Origin: Atriophallophorus winterbourni
Taxonomy: Eukaryota; Platyhelminthes; Trematoda; Plagiorchiida; Microphallidae
Assembly (NCBI GenBank): GCA_013407085.1
Contig: JACCGJ010001423.1
Location: 1 to 64,000, forward strand
Reading direction: 5' to 3'
Length of the DNA stretch: 64,000 nt
Shown: piece after piece, positions 1-10,530 of the stretch
Layout of the letters: every line of letters begins with the position of its first letter
How positions within the stretch are numbered: position 1 is the stretch's first letter
The notes under the pieces: generated by a model
Databases searched by the model: none
What the model saw: the letters and a program-made list of their open reading frames with translations, nothing else
Told to the model about the DNA's origin: nothing
Position numbers and translations under genes: made by a program

Positions 1-455
1 CTTAACAGATTTATTCACGCGAAGGGATACGAGGAATTATCGGACCCCTGAATATGTGCTGGTCGTACCCCATTCCGCATGAACTGTAGAATGTATTTTT
101 ACTCTGTCCGTATCTGTTTTATTTGGAACAGTTTACCTTCTACCATTGCTCGCTCGACTAGCTTGCGTGAATTAAAAACGAAATTAGACGAATTTTTCAA
201 AGTGATGTGTTGCTCACATTCCTTGCACTTACACTCCACTACCGGTTTCTGGCTGTTTGCCGTCTCAGGTTCAGGTGAGCTTGAAACAGTGGATAAATGG
301 GACGAATTTATGAAGTATTTTTTCCCAGAAAACTTAGATGTTTAATCTAATTCCTTATCTTGTTTATACACTTACATGTTAATTTTTAACATCATATAGT
401 TGCTGCCAAGCTTGTTGATTTTTAGGCCATTAAAAACCTTGAATTACCTTGAATT
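1..455 (+). pseudogene. CR1-like LINE, 3' end of reverse transcriptase ORF plus 3' UTR
   Basis: This is the C-terminal tail of a non-LTR retrotransposon polyprotein, cut by the window edge. Frame 2 reads LTDLFTRRDTRNYR up to position 78. After a frameshift, frame 1 continues MNCRMYFYSVRICF and WNSLPSTIARSTSL. These match the end of the better copy at 39745-40585 (SRLNCRRYFYSVRVCF, WNCLPCNVAHSPNL). A short A-family repeat is inserted at 198-300. The 3' end near 430-455 has TTAGGCCATTAAAA followed by two TTGAATTA-type units, the tail seen in the other copies. It is a dead, 5'-truncated copy. Confidence 0.75.
198..300 (-). repeat. A-family hammerhead-type repeat, inserted in the CR1 fragment
   Basis: A partial A unit runs from the TGTTGCTCAC start to GTGGATAAATGG. 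It interrupts the CR1 coding tail and is flanked by the direct repeat GACGAATTT (187-195 and 301-309), which looks like a target-site duplication. The hammerhead-sense strand is minus. The CUGAUGA box is damaged in this copy. Confidence 0.7.
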
Positions 456-540
456 ACCGGTTCCTGGCTGTTCGCCGTCATCATTTGGAGACAGTAAGAT
501 CAGTTTCAGTGCGAGCAATATAGTCAGCAAGATAAGTGTC
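440..540 (-). repeat. A-family repeat, partial
   Basis: The sequence CCGGTTCCTGGCTGTTCGCC, then GTCATCATTTGGAGACAGTAAG, matches the A-family core. It sits directly after the CR1 tail. The core box is disrupted (TCATCATTTG in place of TCATCAGGTG). Confidence 0.6.
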
Positions 541-907
541 TAATTAATTCGATAGCATTGGATTTTGTGTAAGCCTGGTACGCATTTCAAAATACGGTGC
601 TTCACCCAGAGTGATTTCAAGTTTCACCCGACGACCCTCTATTCCGTGAATACCTTATAAATCATCCTGCAAACACCGTCCATTGATTAACCGTGGATGG
701 CTTCATAACAGTCTTGCTACTAATTACAGTTAATTGAATCAGGAAAACTGCATCCCCATTCAAAAGCGTGACCAATTTTTACCTTCGGAATGGCTATTTC
801 CTTCTGTTTGGCTTGTGAATCCGTTTCAAATGTTCGCAGCAAATTTTTCAAACCAATAAATGTATTAAAATAACCCTACTTGAAAAAATTCTTACATTTG
901 CTCGCAG

Positions 908-1352
908 GTATTTCTCTCCGAGAACTCGGCGCTGCTTTGAATTCATCTACAACGGGTGTGGAGGTAACCAGAACCGTTTCTACAATTACAGCTCCTGTCT
1001 ATCTACGTGTGCACCCGAAGAATGGGAGAAATCGATGCAAATGGCAAAAGCGTTGGCCGCGAGTTCAAAGGGCATGAATAATAAAGCGAACAATTCCTAT
1101 GAGGAGTGGGTTCAAGGTCAAGAAGATGCGATCAATGTGAGCGAGACCGAGTTGAATAGAATCGGTACAATGTGGGGACCGAAACAAGATTGCATGTTGA
1201 CAGAATGGGGCGGTTGGGGTCCTTGCTCCGTCGGTAGCACCCTAAGTCATGGGACACAGATGCGATGGAGACATATCCTCAAGCAGGCCAGACATGGTGG
1301 AAAACCATGTGGAATTTTGTTTGAAACAAGGGAGTGTAGTGGTTATGACTAA
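908..1352 (+). CDS. Secreted Kunitz + thrombospondin type-1 protein, last coding exon
   Basis: The exon starts after the acceptor TTGCTCGCAG (phase 2) and runs to a TAA at 1350-1352. Its first part is the C-terminal half of a Kunitz/BPTI domain: RCFEFIYNGCGGNQNRF and then YNYSSCLSTC, with the last four of six cysteines in standard spacing. The reactive-site half must lie in an upstream exon that I cannot see. A linker of about 45 residues follows, then a thrombospondin type-1 repeat (CMLTEWGGWGPCS, GGKPCG, final REC). The second cysteine of the usual WxxWxxCSxTCG motif is missing (CSVGST). Kunitz followed by TSP1 at the C-terminus occurs in F-spondin- and papilin-like extracellular matrix proteins. 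The role is probably adhesion and/or serine-protease inhibition outside the cell. Family membership is well supported; orthology is not settled. Confidence 0.8.
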
Positions 1353-1713
1353 CTGTTGTATTCCCACACGAGATAATCTTTGTTGTATAACATTCGCTTA
1401 TCGATATAAAAATGAAATCACTTTATCACTGACTTTCGTGATTTGTAATTTCCAATATATATGGGAATTAAATTGGGTAAAGCCTCATACAGTAGCCCAG
1501 GATCAGGCAGTTGATGCCACGTAACTTTAACCAATGTCAGGTGATTTTTTGAATGTCATATCAATTCAGGCGCAAATGTAACCAATCAAAAATAAGGGAA
1601 TGCGGACAGATTTCGATAAATATTTCCATCCGAGTTTGGTTTACCAGATCAATAATCGTGTCAAAAGATGACATTTTTTAACTACAAGAAGAGTCGATCT
1701 TCCCAACACCTTA

Positions 1714-1752
<39 letters not shown>

Positions 1753-2149
1753 TAAAAGATATTGATAGTGTAATTTAAAGAAAGCACGGCCAATTCAAAA
1801 GCCCCGCCTGGAAACTGGTTTTAAATTATGTAATGAAAATGTGAGCAAACAATCTTTTCTCACAATATGTGATGAAAATCAAAGCAAGAGACAACCGGGA
1901 GTCATCAAACCAATTCTCGGACTCGTTCAAAACGAAAACAGATCGCTAACTTCACCAGCACAATCGATGATGAACACCCATTGGTGACACCAGGAAGCAT
2001 GCTCTCACCAGCATTTCTATCGTGTAATCAAAGAAGTCCATACTCTTGATTGTTGTCTTGTGGTTGCGTTGGCAGGATAAAGGAAGCGTGAGCACAGGTC
2101 GACGAGAGCTTCGTCAAAACCCAATCTGCCGCTGAGGAGGAGGAGATAG
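1353..2149. other. No gene seen; contains a TA microsatellite
   Basis: This is the 3' flank of the Kunitz/TSP1 exon. I see no clear AATAAA signal and no coding stretch. The only recognisable structure is the TA run listed separately. Confidence 0.5.
1718..1750. repeat. (TA)n microsatellite
   Basis: About 16 uninterrupted TA units. Confidence 0.95.
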
Positions 2150-2690
2150 CAGGAATGAGAGTAAACGATGTTAGAATTTAAATTCACGCGTAAATAGAGT
2201 TCATACAACGAACCACGATTTTCAAACATGGAAACACGAAGTGATTCCTGGCAAGAAGTCAAGGCGAATATGGATGATTAAAGTGAGCTGTCACTCACAG
2301 CCGACGCACTGACACACTACTAACAGGTTTCTGATTATTTGCCGTCATCAGGTGGATACAGTAAGATTAGGTTCTGTAAGATTTGAATCTGTGGTATAAT
2401 TGGTAAACAAAGGTATACTTGTATACCACTGTCTAATAGGGTTCTTTTAAAGAATCACGATGTTCAAATACAGAATCACAATGTGATTCCTGGCCAAGCG
2501 TTCGAGGCGCTTATAAAAGACCAATATATTGGGGTGCTCACATCCCCATCCCTTACACACCACTACCGGTTTCTAGCTGTTTGCCGTCATCAGGTGGCGA
2601 CAGTAAGATCAGGTTCGGTGAGCCTTGAAACAGCGGTAAAGTGGTAAACTTGTACGCCAATGTTGTGAGATTTTCTAACAAGAATCCATC
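2150..2690 (-). repeat. A-family tandem array, three units (first partial)
   Basis: There are three head-to-tail A units. The first keeps only the second half (from GTTCATACAACGAACCACG onward). The second and third have the full core, with their GTAAGAT markers about 242 bp apart. The hammerhead-sense strand is minus. Each unit also carries short inverted repeats such as GTTCGTACAACGAAC and GAATCACAATGTGATTC. Confidence 0.8.
2560..2597 (-). ncRNA. Hammerhead-like motif in the third A unit
   Basis: Read on the minus strand: stem I 5' side CCAC, then CUGAUGA, stem-loop II (CGGC-AAACA-GCUA), GAAA, the palindromic stem III ACC/GGU, A at the cleavage position, then GUGG, which pairs fully with CCAC. 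Stem II keeps only two to three pairs and lacks the G-C closing pair. The layout is type I. Activity is uncertain. Confidence 0.45.
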
Positions 2691-2924
2691 AAGTGAAATT
2701 ATTCAGCTGGATTTGGTACCCATTAAATGAAAATCAGATTTTTCATTCACTGAGCAGATATAAACAGTATTGTTTGTCAAGAGTAAATGAACCCCGTTAA
2801 CTGTTAGATTAAGTTGAGCTTTGATTTCTATCTTGTTGCCGTAATAGACCGCTGAGCATCGAGCAGCGATGACATGAGTTAAACGGTCGAAGAATGCGTA
2901 TCTGGTCAGCGGTGTGGACAACCA

Positions 2925-3105
2925 ATGTCTTCAACTGAACAGGTTCGCGGTGTCAACCTTATCCAACAGTGGCTTACAATCACAAATCGTTTACCATTCC
3001 TCCATTGTTTCAAGCTCATACGGATGCTGATCGTACTGTCTCAACCCGACGAATGCAAACGGCACGAAACCGTTCTTGAGGTGTGTATGCTGAGAAGGCT
3101 TCCAA
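2925..3105 (+). repeat. B-family repeat, single unit
   Basis: A B unit in hammerhead-sense orientation: TCCAACAGTGGCTTACAATC, TCCATTGTTTCAAG, CGGATGCTGATCGTACTGTC. The core is CCGACGA (decayed CUGAUGA), stem-loop II AUGC-AAACG-GCAC, then GAAACCG. A 63-codon frame across it is a property of the repeat, not a gene. Confidence 0.75.
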
Positions 3106-4489
3106 ATGAATATTGAGATCTTCCACTCCTTTTGACGTATCCTACCAATCGCACAGCAACATTTACAGTATTTGCCTTTCTGACACTTATTGTTGAATTA
3201 TTGTGTCGACGTTCTCAGAACAGTAGGAAGCTTGCTGTTTGCTAACAAGATATGCGGCTTCTTGTATAACCACATATATTAATCGTCGATGCATGACTGT
3301 CGTATACGGCGAATTCTCATTGGTTCTTGGCTGTTATCCAATCAAATGTGTTGATTGATTGGATATGGTGATGAATAATTTACCGCTTCTCTATTAAAGA
3401 TATTTTATTCTGTACTTCCAATTGTATATGAATTATTCATAAGAAAACTGCTTCAGAAACAACGAATTAAACCTGAGTCATATCGCCTTGCTTCCGGTTT
3501 CTTGTACTTTTGTTCTTCCGTTTAGCGAAACAATTCACTTAAGTTGCTATTGTATAGTAATTGACACTCAGGTCAATACATAATCAATCTAAGCAGTGTT
3601 AAGTGTGCCAACATTTAATTCAATATGTCGTTCTTGATCAGTATCCAGTGAGATCGAAGATTTCAACCAAAATGCAATCGTCCTCAAAGGAAAAAGCCCG
3701 ATGAAATCTGATCTAGATTTCTAAACACGGAAGCACATCGATAACTATGCCACATGTAATCGCCGAAAGAAATGGTAAGTATCATATTATGGTTGCTTTC
3801 TTCACAAAACTTATGTGAACAAGATTATTTCAGATGCACACAACTAAAGAAGAGCGAACAGTGTGACGGCCTTAATAATCGATAAACACTTTTGAGAACG
3901 GCACGGAATACGTTTTGGTCAAGAGCACTCGATATGCTTGTGTGAACGCATGATTGATGCAGGTCTATGCATTTAGGTTTTACGTACAAAACGCTCACAG
4001 ATCTGAGTGCTTTACTTTGTTTTGCTCTGTTAAAAAAAAGAATTTCATGATTGATTAGCAGTTGCTCACCCCTGGCGCTTATGTAAATGTGGGTTTATTC
4101 GGGCAGACGGTATGTATGAATTTGGCTGATATTATTTGGCCCGTAGCTATAATCAATTCGAAGTTCTACATCTTGAGGACCAAGAGATGGAGAACAGTTA
4201 AACTGCTCCTTAGAATGACTACGAAATCATGGAAGACACTAATTCGATGTTGTGTATCTGCAGTGTACAGTGACTGTTGAGTTCAAACAACTCCAGCTAA
4301 CAAGCATGACATTATACACTGACGACTATCCTACATAAACTTATTATGATTTAACTGGGATTACAGCGGCTACGGCACGATGTATGGTACAATATTGAAG
4401 AAAAGTCATCATTTGATTGCCCACAATCAAAACCAAAATTGGATGAAGCGCTTTGCAATTGGAACACGGCCTAAAAATATAAAGCATTT
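3106..4489. other. No feature recognised
   Basis: I see no convincing exon, RNA gene or repeat. A 72-codon frame at 4062-4280 has no recognisable domain. Confidence 0.4.
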
Positions 4490-4575
4490 TTTGAAAGAAA
4501 CAATTTATTAGAACAATTTTGGGATAACATTTCGCTTCCGACCAAGGGCGATAGTCAAGTAGGGAACATAACTAT
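4490..4575 (+). repeat. D-family dispersed repeat, fragment
   Basis: TTTTGGGATAACATTTCGCTTC and CGACCAAGGGCGATAGTCAAG match the copies at 14490-14600 and 61045-61165, with an internal deletion. Confidence 0.5.
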
Positions 4576-4769
4576 GTGGCTCCCACCACCTGTGTTTTGA
4601 GTTGATTGCTAAGCAGCCTACAGTAAACCTCGCGTAAGCATGATCCGGATCTGTGGTCTGATACAAATGTACACACGCTCAAGACCAGTCGACACTGTGG
4701 ATCACATGTGCAAAAGTACACAGCCGATGAATTTAAGGTTGAACAATTTCTTTCAAACATAGAATTAAC

Positions 4770-4985
4770 TAACGAGTGTGGGCCTCATTCGGTCGATGTC
4801 GACCTTGGATGAACATCACAATCGCATGAATTTTCATGTTCTACAGCTTTTTGAATGATTAAGCAGTCCGATTCGGGAGGAACAATCTCTCCCGCAGCGC
4901 TTGCAACGATAGTCAGAACTCGGTTGCAGGACGTCATTCAGCAGTATCTGCTCCTCGTCAGTTTGCAGACGTAACTAATGAGTAC
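4770..4985 (-). pseudogene. RTE-like LINE, C-terminal zinc-knuckle end and 3' UTR
   Basis: On the minus strand this reads PSSDYRCKRCGRDCSSRIGL and then LNHSKSCRT-stop, the C-x2-C...H...C ending typical of RTE-clade polyproteins. A 3' UTR shared with the copies at 36434-36740 and 62150-62640 follows. The stretch between EEQILL and DVLQ has lost about a dozen residues compared with those copies. It is a short, dead 3' fragment. Confidence 0.7.
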
Positions 4986-6734
4986 ACAACGTGTATTAGC
5001 TACTTACGTTGGCATCAATGCTGAGCGCCAGATTGTAGTAATCTCTGTACAATCCAACAATCTACCTTGGCGAGTTCAACCACCTCTCTTTGTAGGCGTA
5101 CGCCATACGATTTACTACCAATAACAACCACGCGATCGGTTCTAAACATATTCGTAAAAATACACTTTTGTTGTCCAATTACGTATCACCTCGTCATTTC
5201 TGTAAGTTTGTCCAAATCAAATGGAATCGCGAGATAAGTTTCAACTAGGTAAGAACCAGCACCATAGTCATGTGAACGGTTTGGCACTAAATCCACTGTA
5301 GGCTGCAGTTGGTACAACAAACCATCGTATTTTATAGCTAATATTCAGCGAGCTACAATAGAGTTTCGTTTAAAAGAATTATCGATCTATTGAACGCGCA
5401 AGCCTGATTCTCGTTGAAGGTCACTGTCCAATCCACAAGGATATAATCATGTGCTCAAATAAAAAATATATGATAAGGTTTACTAAAGCTCAACTAATTT
5501 CCATTGTCATTGCGTTCAATAAGATTAGCTCAAAATCCGTTTGCTTAAAGTAAAATGTCAAGTGACAGACGCTTTGAAATATCCTTACGAATCTTACGAG
5601 ACAATGGATGTTTCCTCCAGATCCACATCAATAACTACCAACGCCCCACTTGCATACACGAAAATAGCAATTACAATGGTTTCAACCAACAACACACCAG
5701 TAATTTTCGGACATAATCAATATGCTTGCGATCACGCTAAAACGGAGGCTCTCTTACCAATGTATGCACACCTGGGTTCGTTCGACAATAGTCACACTGA
5801 ATCGTCTGTGGTTGTTTCTCCGCTCTCCACGCAATTGTTCGCCGAAGCATCTTCTCCGCAGCTGCAACGTCCCATTCTCGTGATTTGAGATAGCGAATCA
5901 ATCTGTAAGACAAATGAACATCAGTCCATTTTATCGATTTGCCACTATTTAAATTTCATTGGGCGATTAGCGTAAACCAATCAAATTGGCCCGCAAGCAT
6001 GGATGCTGTATAAGTTGCGGTGTTTTAGACGTAAAATGAGGATTCAGTGTCATGCTTGTGTTTCAACGTGAGTGAAAACGCTCAAACTCACACCTCACAC
6101 GGTGGTCAACATCATTCGATAACTGCTCTGTCTCGGGATAAGTTTCAATCACGGATTAGTTGATCCATCCCCCCTAATTAAGCGTATCATCTTCTATCTC
6201 TGAACAAACGTCTTTCCTGTTGGTCACGCGTTTACCGGTCGGGCATCCTGACCTTGACATTCACATGACATGCTGCCTAATTGGTGACACTTGTTTTTAC
6301 GAAAATACATGCAACATTTTGTGAACCTTTGTAGTTCGGCAGTTCCTTTGAACGGAGCTACAAAACAGCATCACAGGATTGAACCAAGATGGTGAAATAA
6401 TTTGTCTGGAAATTTCTATGTGAAAAATAAACGAGCTGGATACAATTTGGTCAAAGAACATCATTGTAGCACAAAACTACAATGGAATCGTCATATTCTG
6501 ATCGAACACTAACCATGCTCGATACACGCAGATAATGTTTGACAGAAAGCAAACCATAGCATCCGTATTTACGAAATGTCAAAACCACAAGTGTAGAATG
6601 TACGGGTACAAGGGTTGCACAATAGAACTCGACTGCAATCGTCACAAGATACACATCAGCACGTGATTGACAAGGGCGAAGTGTACAAACCCTTTCTGTC
6701 GTGGTGTGCATGTGTGATGGGAAGCACTTAACTA
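4986..6734. other. No established gene; one Ser/Thr-rich open frame
   Basis: A frame of 115 codons at 5541-5888 (+) ends in LFAEASSPQLQRPILVI-stop. It is rich in Ser and Thr, has no recognised domain, and no clear acceptor fixes its start. It could be a terminal exon or chance. Nothing else is seen. Confidence 0.3.
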
Positions 6735-7080
6735 AGGCGTGTGCGCTACGACCTGCTGCTAACTCATCGCATATTACTGGGAGCTTATGGTGACGAGCTG
6801 CGCGAGTTTTTCCCTCTCATGGCGGTCTCAAGAACCCGTGGCCATGTTCTAAAGCTTCAAAAGCGAAGGACACTACGTCTAATACAAGGATTCACGCTCT
6901 CAACAAGAATTGTGCACTTGTGGAATGCGCTTCCGGAAGAGGTTATTGCAGCAAGATTAGAAAACCAATTCAAGCAAGTAGTGGATAATATACTGCCTGT
7001 AATCCCGGCGAAGCTCTAAAACACTGGACAGGATTTCTTTAACTGAGGTTCTCCCGGACTATGTTGCTGATATAAAGAGA
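6735..7080 (+). pseudogene. CR1-type LINE of a second subfamily, RT C-terminus
   Basis: VRYDLLLTHRILLGAYGDEL, then SRTRGHVLKLQKRR and IVHLWNALPEEVIAARLENQ. This is the post-thumb C-terminal pattern of CR1/Jockey-group LINEs (RGDL...TRGH...WNxLPxxVV). The TRGH motif and spacing differ from the SRLNCR-type copies elsewhere in the window, so it is a separate subfamily. It is truncated upstream and ends in a TAA at 7017-7019. No polymerase core remains. Confidence 0.7.
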
Positions 7081-7164
7081 TGCGGCTTACAAAGACTTGA
7101 CCTTCTGTCGTCTATCAAGAAGAAGAACAAGCCTATCCAGCACACGGCATTTATATGTGAATTT

Positions 7165-7500
7165 TGTGGTATGGTGTAGTCCACATTGCTTACATTGGTG
7201 CTTCTCCATCATGTGAAGACACGAAGATCACGATTGTATGGTGTCTGTCTGATGATTACAAACTGCACGAAGTCGGTCGTGGTGTGTGTGTGATTAAACT
7301 TCATATAAATACGGATATTAGGTTCAAAACCTTGGGTTTAATCCCATCCAAATATGATCGAACTGGTAGGCCGTCTCAGTCTTCTCCAACCAATGACTTC
7401 AGACTTCAAACACACCATTTCTCCACCGTTTCGCGGCATATGGATCCCGATCATACTGTTCCTATCTGATGGAATAAGCTATCATGAAGGCGAAGTTTGT
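7165..7500 (+). repeat. B-family tandem pair
   Basis: There are two head-to-tail B units in hammerhead-sense orientation, with CTGATG boxes at 7249 and 7466 (217 bp apart). The second unit shows ATGGATCCCGATCATACTGT just before its box, matching the consensus GCGGATCCTGATCTTACTGT. Both are diverged. Confidence 0.65.
7240..7290 (+). ncRNA. Hammerhead-like motif in a B unit, cleavage-site side preserved
   Basis: CUGAUGA is followed by a weak stem II (UUAC-AAACU-GCAC), GAAG (consensus GAAA), then UCGGUC and GUGGUGUG. This copy is useful because it keeps the GGUC|GUGG segment, showing that the cleavage position in family B was GUC. It is inactive as it stands, because of the GAAA change. Confidence 0.4.
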
Positions 7501-9109
7501 TATAATGGTGAAAATGAAACCACTACGTTGGCAAATCTCATCATCACAAATCTCTCCCATCTCGGTTGTCACTTCGATCTGATTTGTCAAACGAGTTCCT
7601 GCTAACCGGTTCCCTTCAACACCTTGGGCTTGTTCCACCGAACTTGACGAATTGCATATTGTTCGACGGTGGCTACGTTCTTCATTTACCCTTGTTTCCA
7701 AGGGTGGTGTCGCTCAAACCTTTCTCTTGCAATTCTCGAATTATTTAGACTCGCAATTATAGTCGTCCGACTTTTCGGCGCGTTCTGCTCTTTTATTGAT
7801 CCGGAGGATGGTGTTTTGTATTTCACCCGACAGCTATTGATGAATACTCGTTGCGAATGTACTTTACACATCCAAAATAGCCATCGACTGAGACACTCCC
7901 TCAGCTATCTTTTCGTACTTGCCAAGCGACTTGGATGAAACATGCCACTTACTAACGTGAAAGAAAAGCTATTATTTCGCAGTCAACAGTTTTTAGCCAT
8001 ACATCTTTCAGTTAAAGGCTCAATTTTTTCGGGGATAGTTCCTCTTGCACTGTAGAACACTTCAGCGTGTAAATAATCCGTAGTTATGGAAAAGCAGAGA
8101 TTCACGTTCATAGTAAATCGATTTCGACCACCGTTGATTGTCACTCACCAGATCAAGACCTATTATCGGTCACATTATATGGGCTCGCTCTCTTTCCTAT
8201 TTTAATTAGTCCTATTCCACATTACATCCAGATGCTTAGTTTGCATTGCAGTGTGGCATGAAGAAATATACTAGGAATGCCATTCGATATAGGGTAAGTT
8301 TTACTATTCTCGAAGATTCACTGCAGTTACAGTTCGCCTAGATTTAGTCCATGAGTCGACAGTCCCAAACAAATTTTACCATAATTTTAGATAGGTCCTG
8401 TCGATGACATTTTGATGTGCTCATATATGATATCTACTTAAACACTGTTTGGATTCAGAGCTAGGTAGCCAAAACCAAAGAACTCGTCATCAAAACTACA
8501 TTTGAAGTGCACCGTTAAGATAATGATTTTAGTGACTTTTTTGAAATTTTTCGGTTGGTCTTACATTCTGTAATCTTTGTAGACACCCGAAGGTTATTCT
8601 TCAGAATTACTACTGAATGACTACCATGAGCTCTCTGAGCAGAACACCATCACCGGGCACAAAACATGAGCCGATGGACAACGTCAGCATCTATCGATCG
8701 TCAAGTCTGTCAAACGAACTCCGTGTGGTGAAAAACTTGAAGTCAACCGGTCTGCAAGAAATGAAAACTGACAAATCACATCGAAGTGACAACCGACACT
8801 GACAAGTTGAGAACAATGTTGAGATAACGAGATGGGAAATTCTATTAGGCATTATAATATTCTATTTGAGTCAGGAACTCCAAGCTTGCGATGCATGTTC
8901 CATGCTTCAAATTATGTCGATTTTCGTGATTGTGGGCAAAATTCAAGGTGAGAAGGTTCTGACAATCCGTCACAGCATACACAGTTGTCCGGTAGCACTC
9001 CTGTAGATGACCTCACATTGCATGTTGTACTTTAGGCTGCCATATACACAGATTCTAAAATCAATTTTCAACTTGGTCCAGCTCCAGTGAAATAGGTTTT
9101 GGAATGGCT
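7501..9109. other. No feature recognised
   Basis: Several 60-90 codon frames overlap on both strands around 7460-7940 and at 8617-8802. None has a recognised domain or consistent splice sites. Confidence 0.35.
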
Positions 9110-9320
9110 TATCAATCTGTGGCACCTTGTACATTTGAAAATTGTTTGGTGACTAATTCCTCAACAACTATTCTTAGACAGCATGCCAATCAATTTGCCA
9201 CTGTAACACAGTCTGCAGTAGGTTCTATCCGCGTCCAAATTTCAATATCATCGGCAAAGAGAACCACATTGCGCATAGAACCTTGCGGTACACCAATCGT
9301 GGCACCAATGATTCGTGAAT
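9110..9320 (-). pseudogene. CR1-like reverse transcriptase palm fragment
   Basis: The minus strand reads IGVPQGSMRNVVLFADDIEI and then WTRIEPTADCVTVAN-stop. GVPQGS and FADD are the RT motifs flanking the catalytic aspartates. The roughly 20 residues normally between them (LGPLLFLIYINDLP-like) are deleted. A stop follows, so this is a relic. Confidence 0.65.
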
Positions 9321-9647
9321 GTACCCAGATAGATTCGCACATTTACCCTGCTCTCGCTGAGGTAACTTTCTTCGGATCTAGTTATATAAAGCGGGTCGGG
9401 AAACGAGAACGCCTAGAGAGGATGCCGGAGAGTTTGAACCCATAACGCTCAAATCTAGCTCGCACAATTTCTTAATAGCTCTCTATAAAGATGACCATTC
9501 TATATCAAGGTTCCAAAAATGCAAGAAAACTAAACTGAGTTTTGTGACGTGCACGCGACAGCTTGCTTGACAATCGTTAAATTTTTTACCTCTAATCAAG
9601 GCAATAAATAAGACCAATGTGCACAACAATACACGCACCAAACTTAC

Positions 9648-9904
9648 GTTTCGTTGTTGTCCAAAAATTCCGATTCACATTGTTTGCTCACGTCTGCAAG
9701 CGCGGATTTCAATCGTACAATCAATTCTCCGACATCCAGGCTTTGGTTCTGGTTGGTGCTCATTTGTCCAAATGGTGTGTCAATGTAATTTTTGGCATCT
9801 GTTATCGAACAAACGAAACCTTGTAAAAGAGAAACCGTCAAAAGTAAATCTAAATCACGATCCACGAGTGTGTATTCTAACGATTCAATCGAATACCGGG
9901 CGTT
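9648..9904 (-). CDS. Candidate internal exon of an unknown coiled-coil-like protein
   Basis: On the minus strand an acceptor (CTCTGTTGGGAACTGCAG) at 9905-9906 is followed by 257 bp of open frame, ending at a strong donor (GAAAC|GTAAGT). The encoded segment is about 85 residues, includes LDVGELIVRLKSALADVSKQ and is acidic and heptad-like near its end. Entry is phase 0 and exit phase 2. I recognise no domain. It lies on the same strand as the gene at 22323-30780 and could be a downstream exon of it, but no intermediate exons were found. Confidence 0.4.
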
Positions 9905-9984
9905 CTGCAGTTCCCAACAGAGATTAATAATTAGGGAACGCACTGTTTCCTGAAACTTTATAAGCCGAAGTCATTGTTTTCATT

Positions 9985-10530
9985 CACATTGTAAAGTTGC
10001 GAAGTGCATTAACAATGAGCGCTAATCACAGCTTTCATCTGGTATGCACACCACCAGCTTCATGGCATATAACATACACGAATCTCTGCCATGTAACAGT
10101 GCATGCTTCGTGTGCTTTGATCTGTAACATGCTATGAATCACCTGGAAACATCGAAAACACTGACGATGCCAATTGCAAACCCATAATAATTTGGGTTTC
10201 AGATGGATTGCCGTACAACGGTTCGAGTAACCTTATCCTTGGAGAGAAATGTAACAATGGACAAAGTCAGCTGCCAACGAACGATGTGCAATCTTTCAAG
10301 GTCGGTCAAACGGCCTTGAGTGGTGAGAGCCTGAATCGTGCCAGCTGGCACGAAATCGATTGATCAAATCAGATTGGGAAGGGACAGGTTTCCAGACCGT
10401 GTTGTGATTACTTGGACAGGTTGACCACAGGGATAAATCTGTCAGAGGCCGTAAAGCTCTGGGGGTGGTTATTGTTGGGCTGATGACCTGAATGATTTGA
10501 TAAGAGGCCAAATGTTTGTTAGCTGCCAAT
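9985..10530. repeat. E repeat, copy 1 of a diverged pair
   Basis: Shares an ordered set of blocks with 11670-12235: AATGAGCGCTAATCACAGCTT, ACGGTTCGAGTAA, AACGATGTGCAATCTTTCAA, GGCACGAAATCGATTGA and the GATGACC(T/C)GAAT block. The nature of the element is unknown. Confidence 0.5.

Noticed and set aside
9104..9445. 113-codon plus-strand frame
   Set aside because: It is the shadow of a reverse-transcriptase relic on the minus strand (GVPQGS, FADD).
10470..10530. CTGATGA in E repeat copy 1 as a hammerhead
   Set aside because: No GAAA at the required distance, and no flanking pairing in either E copy.
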